DNA from: CAJCIT01 sp963771305
Lineage (GTDB): Bacteria > Acidobacteriota > Terriglobia > Bryobacterales > Bryobacteraceae
Reading direction: 5' to 3'
Length of the DNA: 64,000 bases
Assembly: GCA_963771305.1 (NCBI GenBank)
Contig: CAVYTS010000026.1
Location: 434,001 to 498,000, forward strand
Within the stretch, counting starts at the first letter, position 1, and each line of letters starts with the position of its first letter. Below, piece by piece: positions 37,891 to 46,093 of this stretch. Position numbers and translations under genes: made by a program. The notes beneath the pieces were generated by a model. It ran no database searches, had not been told where the DNA came from, and saw only the letters and a list, made by a program, of their open reading frames with translations.

Positions 37891-38556
37891 CTAAGTCTGT
37901 CTTGTTGCTTCCCCGAAGCGCTGGAAAATCCTCAGTTGTCCGGCATCGACCAGTGCTTGATTCTCCGGGTGCCATTGCACTCCCAGGACGAATCGCTTGT
38001 CGGGCCGTTCCAGCGCCTCTATTGTTTGGTCCTCGGCGTCGATCGCAGTAACGACGAGGTCTCTGCCAACCCGCTTGGCAGCCTGATGATGGCGGGAATT
38101 TACCTGCCACGTGCGCACACCGGCAATCGAATAGAGCAAGCTTCCCGGCTCGACGAGAATGTCGTGAGCAGTGCTGGCGCGGTCGCCCTTCGACTGTTGA
38201 TGGCGCCCCACCGCATCCAGGTGTTGAATGAGGTCTCCTCCATGGAACACGTTCATGAGTTGCAGGCCTCGGCAAATCGCGAGCACAGGCAAGTCCAACT
38301 CCAGCGCCTCGGCCAGGAGCTCCTTCTCGAGCTCATCGCGCTCGGGGTCCGGATCCTCCGTCTTCGGGTGTCTGGCTTCGCCGTATTGAGCGGGATCCAC
38401 GTCCTCGCCGCCCGTCAGCACGAGTCCTTCAAACTCCCGCAATCGTGGGCGCTCGGAAGCGTTTGCCGACACCGTATTGACGCCGGCCGCCCCCAGAGCC
38501 GCGAGGTAGGGACCGACTTCCTTCTCGGCGCGGTAGATCACCAGAGATCGACTCAC
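37891..38556 (-). CDS. Class-I glutamine amidotransferase-like protein (peptidase C26 / PuuD type)
   Basis: 221 residues from GTG 38556. Complete triad: Cys95 in LPVLAICRGLQLMNVFHGG, and His196 and Glu198 in FVLGVQWHPENQ. LVLTGGEDVDPAQYG is the oxyanion-loop region of the gamma-glutamyl-GABA hydrolase (PuuD) group. It should hydrolyse a gamma-glutamyl amide or act as a free glutaminase subunit. No synthetase domain is attached. The GTG start and immediate 26-bp gap to Anbu imply one transcript. Its role with Anbu could be trimming gamma-glutamyl peptides (inference). Confidence 0.87.
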   Translation of the reverse strand: MSRSLVIYRAEKEVGPYLAALGAAGVNTVSANASERPRLREFEGLVLTGGEDVDPAQYGEARHPKTEDPDPERDELEKELLAEALELDLPVLAICRGLQLMNVFHGGDLIQHLDAVGRHQQSKGDRASTAHDILVEPGSLLYSIAGVRTWQVNSRHHQAAKRVGRDLVVTAIDAEDQTIEALERPDKRFVLGVQWHPENQALVDAGQLRIFQRFGEATRQT

Positions 38557-38687
38557 AGGCGTGCGTGCTCTCCCCGGTTAATTACCTGCATCCCACTACT
38601 GTATCGTTCGGGTAAAATGACAGCGACGGTTCTTTCTGCCAAGTCGCAAGCTGTCAGTGCGTACGGCATTGCTGGCCTAACATCGGA

Positions 38688-39512
38688 ATGCTTATCAGAC
38701 TTGGCTACGACCTTCAATTCGACATCCCTGCACCGGTCGCGATGATCGCGCTGTTGAGCGTTCATCCTTCCCGCGAAGCCGACCTGCGCGAACCCGATCT
38801 GCTCCGAGCCGATCCGGAAGTGGTGGTCGAGCCTTACATCGACATCTTCGGGAACATTTGTTCGCGGTTTCTGGCGCCTGCCGGGCAGCTTCGGCTGTCC
38901 AACTCCACGCTGATTGAGGTTTCGGGCCAGCCCGACCCGGTCGACATGACGGCGGAACAGGTTCCGGTCGAGAAACTGCCGACGGAGGTCTTGCGGTTTC
39001 TGCTGGCGTCCCGTTACTGCCCGGTCGACGAACTTCTCAATACAGCAGGCGAGTTGTTCAACGGAGTGGAACCGGGTTGGCCTCTGGTCCAGGCGATCTG
39101 CAACTGGATCCATCTGAATGTCACCTTTGGGTATAACTTCGCCCGCTCCACCAAGACAGCGCTGGATGTCTACATCGAGCGCAACGGCGTCTGCCGCGAC
39201 TTCCAGCACCTCGCCATCACCTTTTGCCGGGCTATGAACATACCGGCCCGGTACGTCGCTGGATATCTCGGCGACATCGGAGTTCCACAAATGCCTCCCA
39301 TGGACTTTGCCGCTTGGTTCGAAGTCTACCTGGGGGACCGCTGGTGGGTGTTCGATGCACGCTTCAATCAATCCCGCATCGGGCGCGTGCCTATCGCGAT
39401 CGGTCGCGACGCCACCGACACAGCCATCACGACATCTTTTGGAAAGTCGAATCTACGATGGTTCTCTGTGGTCGCCGAGGAAGTGCCTGCGGCGACAGGC
39501 GTCGAACCATGA
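38688..39512 (+). CDS. Transglutaminase-like protein lacking the catalytic His
   Basis: 274 residues. The N-terminal beta domain (IRLGYDLQFDIPAPVAMIAL) is followed by the transglutaminase core. Cys169 is in YIERNGVCRDFQHLAITFCR and the Asp in WWVFDAR. In this subfamily the His stands in DFHAWFEVYL; here the text is DFAAWFEVYL (Ala208), so the triad is broken. Everything else is well conserved. It could be a scaffold rather than an enzyme, or the change is an error. It is divergent from the C26-Anbu operon across 131 bp that hold a TAAAAT box. Members of this family are standard neighbours of Anbu. Confidence 0.85.
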   Translation: MLIRLGYDLQFDIPAPVAMIALLSVHPSREADLREPDLLRADPEVVVEPYIDIFGNICSRFLAPAGQLRLSNSTLIEVSGQPDPVDMTAEQVPVEKLPTEVLRFLLASRYCPVDELLNTAGELFNGVEPGWPLVQAICNWIHLNVTFGYNFARSTKTALDVYIERNGVCRDFQHLAITFCRAMNIPARYVAGYLGDIGVPQMPPMDFAAWFEVYLGDRWWVFDARFNQSRIGRVPIAIGRDATDTAITTSFGKSNLRWFSVVAEEVPAATGVEP

Positions 39513-39915
39513 TTTCCCAAACGAAATCAGGGACTTCCGAATAACCTTGGCCGCCACGGGTTCGCCACCGCCTCAAACTGGCCGCGGGGCTGGCGCAACT
39601 CCACCGCGCGGTTGGCTCGTTTTTTCGAATGGCTGTAGGGCAGGTTGGCTCTTGGTCAGGAGCTGAGTCGCATGGACCTTCCGAATGCGCGCGCCTCACC
39701 AGGACTCCCGTTCGGGGACTCGGCGACGGTCAGGCCGCTAGAAGCCTGGGACCGGACGTCTCTTCCATCGGAATTCATCGGCAGAGTAGCCGTCGCGACT
39801 AACCTGGCACGGAAAGGATCTGATCCCATTCTGCCCAAGTCGGGCCATTCAGGGATGACGGTAATTGTTGGCGGCATGGAACCATCCTCCGTTATCCTGA
39901 GGTTTAGGATTCCGT
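39513..39915. other. Gene-free stretch upstream of the M20 peptidase
   Basis: 403 bp with no convincing coding frame. The short open frames here have poor composition. I see no clear repeat. It presumably carries the promoter for the rightward set that starts at 39916. Confidence 0.4.
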
Positions 39916-41217
39916 TTGGCCACCCAGACCAGAGCGTTCCTCACACTCGGCCGCCGCCTCTTGCCGCACACGCGACGGGTATCAAACTTGGCTGGACAAC
40001 CAGGTCTGTTTGAAGCACAGCGCTGGTTCTCGCGGGAACGGTCGTGGATCAACGAACGTCATTTGCATCTGTGCCGCATCGCTGCACCCACGTTTTTTGA
40101 ACAAAAGCGCGCGGAGTGGTTTTGCAACCAGTTGAAAACAATCGGCTGGGATGCGCGGCTCGATCGAGCCGGCAACGCTCTGGCAACGTACGGAAATGAT
40201 GAAGCCGGCCCGGTTCTGGCTGTGACCGCTCATCTGGATACTGTGCTGGCGCCCGCGCGTCCGGAAGAGATCGCCGTCACACCGGAAGGCCGCTTGACGG
40301 GCCCCGGCGTTTCCGATAACGGTTCCGGTTTAACCGCTCTGTTGACCTTGGCGCGAGTGCTTGTCGAAACACCCGATCTGGCCGACTTGGCTCGCTCCAT
40401 CCTTCTAATCGCCAATGTGGGCGAAGAGGGCGAAGGCAATCTAAGCGGCATGCGCTACATCTGTGGCCAGACTTCGCTGCTGGCCCGGATTGCCGCTTTC
40501 GTGGTGCTCGATGGACCGTCCGTTGAACATGTCACCGCGCAGGCGTTAGCCAGCCGCCGATTTGAGATAGGTTTCAGCGGCCCCGGCGGTCATAGTTGGA
40601 ACGACCAGGGCAGCGGCAATCCGGTACACGCGTTGGCCATGGCCATCACGGCGTTCGGGCAGGCGGCAGATACGCGCATCGCGTCGGCCAACCCCATCCG
40701 TTGCTCGTACAACTTCGGCCTGATCGAAGGCGGAAGCAGCATCAATTCGATCGCGGCGAGCGCTCGTGCCAAGCTCGATCTGCGCAGCGAAGAAAACGCT
40801 CTGCTGGATGAACTGGCCGCCACGCTGACGTTAGCGGTAGAGCGGGCACTCGAGCACCAGAACCGGACGGCCCGCACCGGGCGGCTGGCGGCGAAGATCA
40901 AAGAGCTGGGGTCTCGCCCTGGCGGCAAGTTGGCTGATTCATCCGCGCTGTTGCAGACCATTCATGCGGTGGACGCCTACCTCAACATCCGCTCGCGCGT
41001 CGACTGTGCCTCTACCGACGCCAACATCCCTCTCTCGCTGGGCTTGGCTGCCATTTCCATCGGCACCGGTGGTCAGGGAGGCGGCGCGCATTCTTCTCAG
41101 GAATGGTTTCTGCCCGACGGCCGCGAACTGGGCCTTCGGCGCATTCTCCTTCTCCTGGCGTCTCTGCACACCCAATTAGAAGGCGGCGGCACAATAAGCG
41201 CTGCACGCGAGTTTTAG
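39916..41217 (+). CDS. M20-family metallopeptidase (PepT/carboxypeptidase-like)
   Basis: Zinc peptidase of about 433 residues. The start is TTG 39916 behind AGGAT. Di-zinc ligands are visible in order: LAVTAHLDTVL (His, with Asp), GVSDNGSGLTALLTLARVL (bridging Asp), and VGEEGEGNLSGMRY (catalytic Glu and Glu ligand). Then follow the dimerisation-domain HSWND and ASTDANIPLSLGLAAISIGT, which carries the distal Asp. GGAHSSQEWFLPDG carries the last His. It is close to tripeptidase/acylase members, but specificity cannot be read. The EamA transporter begins 7 bp downstream, so the pair is an operon, maybe for peptide or amino-acid salvage. Confidence 0.9.
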   Translation: MATQTRAFLTLGRRLLPHTRRVSNLAGQPGLFEAQRWFSRERSWINERHLHLCRIAAPTFFEQKRAEWFCNQLKTIGWDARLDRAGNALATYGNDEAGPVLAVTAHLDTVLAPARPEEIAVTPEGRLTGPGVSDNGSGLTALLTLARVLVETPDLADLARSILLIANVGEEGEGNLSGMRYICGQTSLLARIAAFVVLDGPSVEHVTAQALASRRFEIGFSGPGGHSWNDQGSGNPVHALAMAITAFGQAADTRIASANPIRCSYNFGLIEGGSSINSIAASARAKLDLRSEENALLDELAATLTLAVERALEHQNRTARTGRLAAKIKELGSRPGGKLADSSALLQTIHAVDAYLNIRSRVDCASTDANIPLSLGLAAISIGTGGQGGGAHSSQEWFLPDGRELGLRRILLLLASLHTQLEGGGTISAAREF

Positions 41218-41224
41218 CGCTCTC

Positions 41225-42163
41225 TTGACGGTCGTCTCCACAAAATCCCAGCCGGGAAAAGTTCCGGCCCGATGGCGTGCCGATTCCGCGTTGGCTTTCG
41301 TTGCCCTGATTTGGGGTGCCACCTTCGTGGTGGTCAAGCAAGCCCTGCTCGGCATCTCCACGGTCTATTTCCTGTCTTTGCGTTTTTGGCTGGCCAGCCT
41401 GTTTATGGTCCTGCTGTTTATGCGGCCGCTCCGGCGGGCGGGACTCAAAGAGGTCGTGCGCGGTTTGCGAGGTGGCGCGTTCGCCGGAATCTTCCTGTGG
41501 GCCGGATACATGTTGCAGACCTTCGGCCTGAAGTACACCACGGCGGGCAAGTCCGGCTTCCTGACCGGGCTCTACATCGCGCTGGTTCCTATTATTGGCG
41601 CCATTGCCTATCGCCGCTGGCCACAGGCCTCCGAGGTCCTTGGCATCTTGTGCGCGGTGGTTGGGATGGCGGTCATGACGCTGCCGTCTTTGGGCTCGCG
41701 TGGAAGCCTGCTGGACATCAACAAGGGTGATCTGCTAACCATCGGCTGCGCTGTCGCGTTTTCCTTCCACCTGCTGATTCTTGGCTACTATTCGCAGCGG
41801 GCGCGGTATGAAGCCGTCGCGTTGGGGCAAATCCTGTGCGCAGCGGTGCTGTCCACGGTCTCGCTGCTGGTTGAACCACCGCAGGCTTCCTGGAATGGCC
41901 AAATCGTTTTCGCACTCGGTCTCACCAGTCTGTTCGCGACCGCTCTCGCTTTCGCCTTCCAGACCTGGGGCCAGCAGTATACGACTGCCACGCGGACGGC
42001 TTTAATCTTTGCTCTCGAACCGGTTTTCGCGCTGGTGACCGCCGTTGTTGTTGGGGGTGAAGCCCTGACTTTCGCAGCTGTCCTTGGCGGCGCGTTCATC
42101 CTGGGCGGCATCTTACTGGTTGAATTGAAACCAATCCACGAGCGGCGGCATCGGTCTTCTTGA
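41225..42163 (+). CDS. EamA/DMT-family transporter
   Basis: About 312 residues with ten hydrophobic helices in two EamA repeats. The first repeat starts ALAFVALIWGATFVVVKQAL, and the second starts LLTIGCAVAFSFHLLILGYY. TTAGKSGFLTGLYIALVPII and TATRTALIFALEPVFALVTA are the conserved helix-4 and helix-9 motifs. It ends ELKPIHERRHRSS. The start is TTG 41225 or a nearby alternative. It would export or import small metabolites such as amino acids; the substrate is unknown. Confidence 0.88.
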   Translation: MTVVSTKSQPGKVPARWRADSALAFVALIWGATFVVVKQALLGISTVYFLSLRFWLASLFMVLLFMRPLRRAGLKEVVRGLRGGAFAGIFLWAGYMLQTFGLKYTTAGKSGFLTGLYIALVPIIGAIAYRRWPQASEVLGILCAVVGMAVMTLPSLGSRGSLLDINKGDLLTIGCAVAFSFHLLILGYYSQRARYEAVALGQILCAAVLSTVSLLVEPPQASWNGQIVFALGLTSLFATALAFAFQTWGQQYTTATRTALIFALEPVFALVTAVVVGGEALTFAAVLGGAFILGGILLVELKPIHERRHRSS

Positions 42164-42245
42164 GAGGGTCCGTTGCCGATGATGGCCGAGGTTGGTTGGT
42201 TTTCCCTATACTTAAAGTACGCCTCCGGTTTGAAAGGTTTTGCTA

Positions 42246-43835
42246 ATGCCGTTCCTTGAGAAAATGAAGCAACAGAAAGTGCTCAGTGTCGGTCTGTTGC
42301 TGGTCACTCTGATCATCGGGATCATCCTCGGGCAATTGCTCGATACACGGGTGAAGGCCGCGCACGATACAGGCCCCATCGCCCAGGATGCGACTCCACT
42401 GACAATTCCTCAAGCAGCGCCGGTCGGAAACGAGTTCACCAAACTGGCTAAACGGCTGGAGCCTTCGGTGGTCTACATTCAAGCCGATTACATGCCGAAG
42501 GCCGCCGCCAAGAAGAGCCCCAAGCTTGAGAGCGAAGATGAGGGCGACGGCGATTCCCAGCAAAGCGATCCCTCGGACATGCTGAAGAAGTTTTTCGGCA
42601 ACGGCCAGCCTCCCAAGCAGTTCCGCCAGCAGGGCTCCGGCACGGGTTTCATCGTGGACAAGAACGGCTATATCCTGACCAACAATCACGTCGTTGAACA
42701 CGCTGACCGCCTCAAGGTCCGGATTCACGGCGACGACAACGAGTACCGGGCGCATGTCATTGGTACCGACCTGGAAACGGATATCGCGGTGATTAAGATT
42801 GACGCGAAGAAGACACTGATTCCAGTGCAAATCGGCAACTCCGACAGCCTGGAAGTGGGCGACTGGGCGGTGGCGATCGGCTCTCCCTTCGGCTTGGAAG
42901 CGACGGTCACGGCCGGCATCGTCAGCGCTACTGGTCGCGATCTGCCGGGCGCGCAGGCATTCCAGCATTTTATTCAGACCGATGCTGCCATCAACCCCGG
43001 CAACAGCGGTGGCCCGCTGCTGAACATCCGTGGCGAGGTGATTGGCGTAAACACGATGATCGCGACGCGCAGTGGATCTTATGAGGGCATCGGCTTCGCC
43101 CTGCCCTCGAACATGGCGGCCAAGGTCTACAACGACATCATTCGCTCCGGCCGCGTGGTTCGCGGCTCCATCGGTGTGCGTTGGAGAAAGAACGAATCGC
43201 ATGAAACGCTGCAGGCATTCGGGCTCGATCATGGCGTAGTCGTTGAAGAGGCGCCCAAAGAAGGCCCAGCCGGCAAAGCAGGTGTGAAGGAAGGCGACGT
43301 CATTGTCTCTTTAAATGACAGGCCGGTCCGCGATGGCGACGAACTGGTGGCTAAGGTTGCCGACATGCAGATTGGCGCGCTGGCCCTGCTGACGGTTGAC
43401 CGCAACGGGAACAAGATTGACTACAAAGTCCCGATAGAGGAGCGCACCGAGGTTTGGCGTGGCGAATTCCAGTCCGAAGAGAAGCAACAGGATGCGCCTG
43501 GATCGAAGGAGCCAACCGCTACGCAAGTGAAGTTCGGCATTACCATCACGCGTCTGCTGGATAAGGAACGCCAGGAGCTTGGCATCGAAGACAAGTCAGG
43601 TGTTCGGGTTGTCAGCGTCGATCCCGGTTCCTTTGCGGACGACATCGGGATGACGAGCGGAGACGTCATTATTTCGATCAATCGCCAAGACGTAAGCTCA
43701 CCGGCGGACCTGATGAAGATTCAGGCGTCGCTGAAGAGCGGTCAGGCGGTGGCGATTCGCGTGGTGCACTCCTTCGGCGGACGGAAGACTCCGCCGCTCC
43801 GGCAGTTCCTTTCCGGAAGGTTGCCGGGCGAGTAA
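42246..43835 (+). CDS. degP: HtrA/DegP serine protease with two PDZ domains
   Basis: Periplasmic quality-control protease. About 529 residues. One N-terminal helix (VLSVGLLLVTLIIGIILGQL) anchors or exports it. A charged insert (SPKLESEDEGDGDSQQSD) precedes the protease domain. The triad is His148 in YILTNNHVVEHAD, Asp179 in LETDIAVIKI, and Ser254 in NPGNSGGPL (counted from ATG 42246). PDZ1 follows at about 283-375 (GKAGVKEGDVIVSLNDRPVR), and PDZ2 at about 440-515 (ADDIGMTSGDVIISINRQDV). The TTG at 42240 would add only two residues. A TATACT box at 42207 may be part of its promoter. Confidence 0.95.
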   Translation: MPFLEKMKQQKVLSVGLLLVTLIIGIILGQLLDTRVKAAHDTGPIAQDATPLTIPQAAPVGNEFTKLAKRLEPSVVYIQADYMPKAAAKKSPKLESEDEGDGDSQQSDPSDMLKKFFGNGQPPKQFRQQGSGTGFIVDKNGYILTNNHVVEHADRLKVRIHGDDNEYRAHVIGTDLETDIAVIKIDAKKTLIPVQIGNSDSLEVGDWAVAIGSPFGLEATVTAGIVSATGRDLPGAQAFQHFIQTDAAINPGNSGGPLLNIRGEVIGVNTMIATRSGSYEGIGFALPSNMAAKVYNDIIRSGRVVRGSIGVRWRKNESHETLQAFGLDHGVVVEEAPKEGPAGKAGVKEGDVIVSLNDRPVRDGDELVAKVADMQIGALALLTVDRNGNKIDYKVPIEERTEVWRGEFQSEEKQQDAPGSKEPTATQVKFGITITRLLDKERQELGIEDKSGVRVVSVDPGSFADDIGMTSGDVIISINRQDVSSPADLMKIQASLKSGQAVAIRVVHSFGGRKTPPLRQFLSGRLPGE

Positions 43836-43865
43836 TTGCTCCAAGCTTGCCGGTATAATCCCAAA

Positions 43866-44582
43866 TTGAGCCGTCAAATTGAGTCGATAAAGCGAATTCT
43901 GATCGCGTCGTTGTTCAGCGCTTGGCTCGGCTTTTGCGCCGTATTCGTTCCCGCGGCGCGAGCAGATACCGCCGAGAAAGCAACTGCCACAAGTACCACT
44001 CACTCAACTGTAAAGAAATCTATCGCCGCGAAGTCGACCGCTGCCGCGGCATCCTCCACCAAAAAGCCTGCTACGTCGACGGCCAAAAAGCCTACTACGT
44101 CCGCCAAAGCGGGTACGGCTGCCGCGAAGAATACCGCCTCCGCCTCCACCAAGACCGTCCATTCGACCAGCAAGCACGTGGCGAAAGGTCAGGTAGCCAA
44201 AACGCGGCGGCCCAGCTATCAGACGGCTCCCAGCCCCGAGCGATACCAGCAAATCCAGCAGTCCCTCGCCGACCGTGGCTTCTACAAGGGCGAAGTAAAC
44301 GGCGTGTGGGGGGCCGAATCGCAGGATGCGATGAAGCGGTTTCAAGAATCGCAAAATCTGCCCGACGACGGCAAGATCACGTCAAAGGCGCTGATTGGCC
44401 TTGGACTCGGTCCCAACCACGGCGGACCGCCGGACGCCACCCAGCCTGCTGCAAACCGACCCGGTACAACTCAGCCAGGAGCGACTGTACCCGGTCCGCC
44501 CGCGACTGCGACTCCGGCACCGGCTGCCCCAAAACCCGACCCACCGCAACCCACACCGCCTTCGGCAACTAGCCAGCGGTAG
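43866..44582 (+). CDS. Secreted peptidoglycan-binding protein with Lys/Ala/Thr-rich and Pro-rich linkers
   Basis: Starts at TTG 43866 in this reading (LSRQIESIKRILIASLFSAW signal peptide, cut near ARA-DT). A Lys/Ala/Ser/Thr-rich region follows (TKKPATSTAKKPTTSAKAGT), histone-H1-like. One PG_binding_1 domain is then seen, YQQIQQSLADRGFYKGEVNG-VWGAESQDAMKRFQESQNLP, and a Pro-rich tail ends QPTPPSATSQR. A TATAAT hexamer at 43854-43859 lies 7 bp before TTG 43866, so a leaderless or short-leader transcript is possible. It should sit in the periplasm bound to peptidoglycan. It lies 30 bp after degP and 14 bp before ald. Confidence 0.75.
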   Translation: MSRQIESIKRILIASLFSAWLGFCAVFVPAARADTAEKATATSTTHSTVKKSIAAKSTAAAASSTKKPATSTAKKPTTSAKAGTAAAKNTASASTKTVHSTSKHVAKGQVAKTRRPSYQTAPSPERYQQIQQSLADRGFYKGEVNGVWGAESQDAMKRFQESQNLPDDGKITSKALIGLGLGPNHGGPPDATQPAANRPGTTQPGATVPGPPATATPAPAAPKPDPPQPTPPSATSQR

Positions 44583-44596
44583 TAGAGGAAACAGAC

Positions 44597-45709
44597 ATGA
44601 TCATCGGAGTTCCGAAGGAAATCAAAGATCACGAAACACGCGTTGGCTGCGTGCCCAGCATGGTAACCACCCTGCGCGAGCACGGCCATGAAGTTCTGGT
44701 GGAGGCGGAGGCTGGTCTAGGCAGCTCCGTTACCGACCAGGAATATGCCGAAGCGGGCGCATTCATTGTCGACTCCGCGGCCGATGTTTGGAATCGCGCT
44801 GATCTGGTGGTGAAGGTCAAGGAGCCGCAGTCATCCGAGTATCAGTATTTCCGGCCGGGCCTGATTCTCTTCACCTATCTGCATCTGGCTCCCCTGCCGG
44901 AACTGACTGAAGCCCTTCTGCGCTCGCGTGTCAACGCCGTGGCCTATGAGACCATTCGCGAGAAAGATGGTTCGCTGCCGCTATTGACGCCCATGAGCGA
45001 AGTGGCGGGCCGCATGGCCGTACAAGTGGGCGCGCAATATCTGGAACGTCCAAACGGCGGGCGAGGAATCCTGCTGGGCGGAATCCCGGGCGTCGCTCCG
45101 GCAAACGTCGTGGTGGTTGGAGGCGGCGTGGTGGGACACAACGCCGCCAAAATGGCTTGTGGCCTTGGCGCGCATGTCACGATTATCGATCGTAATCTGA
45201 ACCGGCTTCGCGAGTTGGAAGACATCTATGGCAATACGCTGTTGACGCTCGCATCCAACGCCTACACGATTCGCGAGTCCGTTCGGACTGCCGATCTGGT
45301 GATTGGCGCGGTGCTGATCCCCGGCGCGTCGGCGCCCAAAGTGGTTCGCCGCGACATGATCTCGCAAATGAAAAAGGGCTCAGTGGTGGTGGACGTGGCG
45401 ATCGACCAGGGTGGATGCCTCGAGACCGCGCATGCCACCACGCACACGGATCCGGTTTACTACGTGGATGGCGTTCTCCATTACTGCGTCTCGAATATGC
45501 CTGCCGCCGTGCCTCACACCTCTACGTTTGGGCTGACCAATGCGACGGCTCCTTACTTGCTTGCGCTTGCCAACAAAGGCCTGGAACGGGCCTGCGAGGA
45601 AAGCGCGCCGATTCGCGAAGGCGTGAACACGTACCAAGGCGAAATTACTTATCAGGGCGTTGCCGAATCCCAAGGCAAGCATTGGCGAGAGTTCGCAGCG
45701 GTAGTCTAA
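44597..45709 (+). CDS. ald: Alanine dehydrogenase
   Basis: Reversibly deaminates L-alanine to pyruvate with NAD. 370 residues: MIIGVPKEIKDHETRVGCVP (N-terminal AlaDH signature with the Arg near the active site), LVVKVKEPQSSEYQYFRPGL, LTPMSEVAGRMAVQVGAQYL, GGVPGV-type GGIPGVAPANVVVVGGGVVG (Rossmann GxGxxG), VVDVAIDQGGCLETAHATTH and YCVSNMPAAVPHTSTFGLTN. The substrate-binding Lys, His and Asp are all in place. RBS GAGGAA precedes ATG 44597. Probably the last gene of the degP set; in soil bacteria it feeds central carbon and nitrogen metabolism. Confidence 0.97.
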   Translation: MIIGVPKEIKDHETRVGCVPSMVTTLREHGHEVLVEAEAGLGSSVTDQEYAEAGAFIVDSAADVWNRADLVVKVKEPQSSEYQYFRPGLILFTYLHLAPLPELTEALLRSRVNAVAYETIREKDGSLPLLTPMSEVAGRMAVQVGAQYLERPNGGRGILLGGIPGVAPANVVVVGGGVVGHNAAKMACGLGAHVTIIDRNLNRLRELEDIYGNTLLTLASNAYTIRESVRTADLVIGAVLIPGASAPKVVRRDMISQMKKGSVVVDVAIDQGGCLETAHATTHTDPVYYVDGVLHYCVSNMPAAVPHTSTFGLTNATAPYLLALANKGLERACEESAPIREGVNTYQGEITYQGVAESQGKHWREFAAVV

Positions 45710-46093
45710 CCTCAGAACTCCGATAGTAGGGTGACGTGCTTTTGAAAAGCTCACATTGGCGGAGAGTTGAGCGAATACCGACTGTTAAATAAGTATTGCT
45801 AAGTTCCATCCAGCCGGCTATACCTGTTCATGTCTGCTTCCGCTCCCGGCCTCTTCGATTTCACTCCGCAGTTCCCGCGTCTTGAGGTTGTGGATGCTGA
45901 CGATCAACGCAGCATCTTTCTCAACGGGCCCCTCGCCGGTCGCCCGTGTGGCGACCAGGGGACCGAGCGCGTACTGGTCAATCCTCGCCTTCCGACTCCT
46001 CGACGTTAACCAGACCACCCATCTACCGATCCCCTACTATAGGAGTTCTGAACCTAGTCAGCCCACCAGTTTCAGTGTGGTCCAATATTCTGC
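45710..46093. other. Gene-free stretch between ald and the S9 peptidase
   Basis: 384 bp. A 66-residue minus-strand frame at 45818-46018 contains DQYALGPLVATRATGEGPVE and could be a fragment of something, but I cannot name it and it has no ribosome site. No hairpin terminator is evident. Confidence 0.35.

Noticed and set aside
37865..38275. Longer Anbu start at 38275
   Set aside because: It overlaps the amidotransferase in antisense frames and is Arg/Pro-rich. Anbu starts with Met-Thr at 37864.
42243..43232. 329-codon minus-strand frame opposite degP
   Set aside because: Shadow of HtrA; the plus-strand triad and PDZ domains are decisive.
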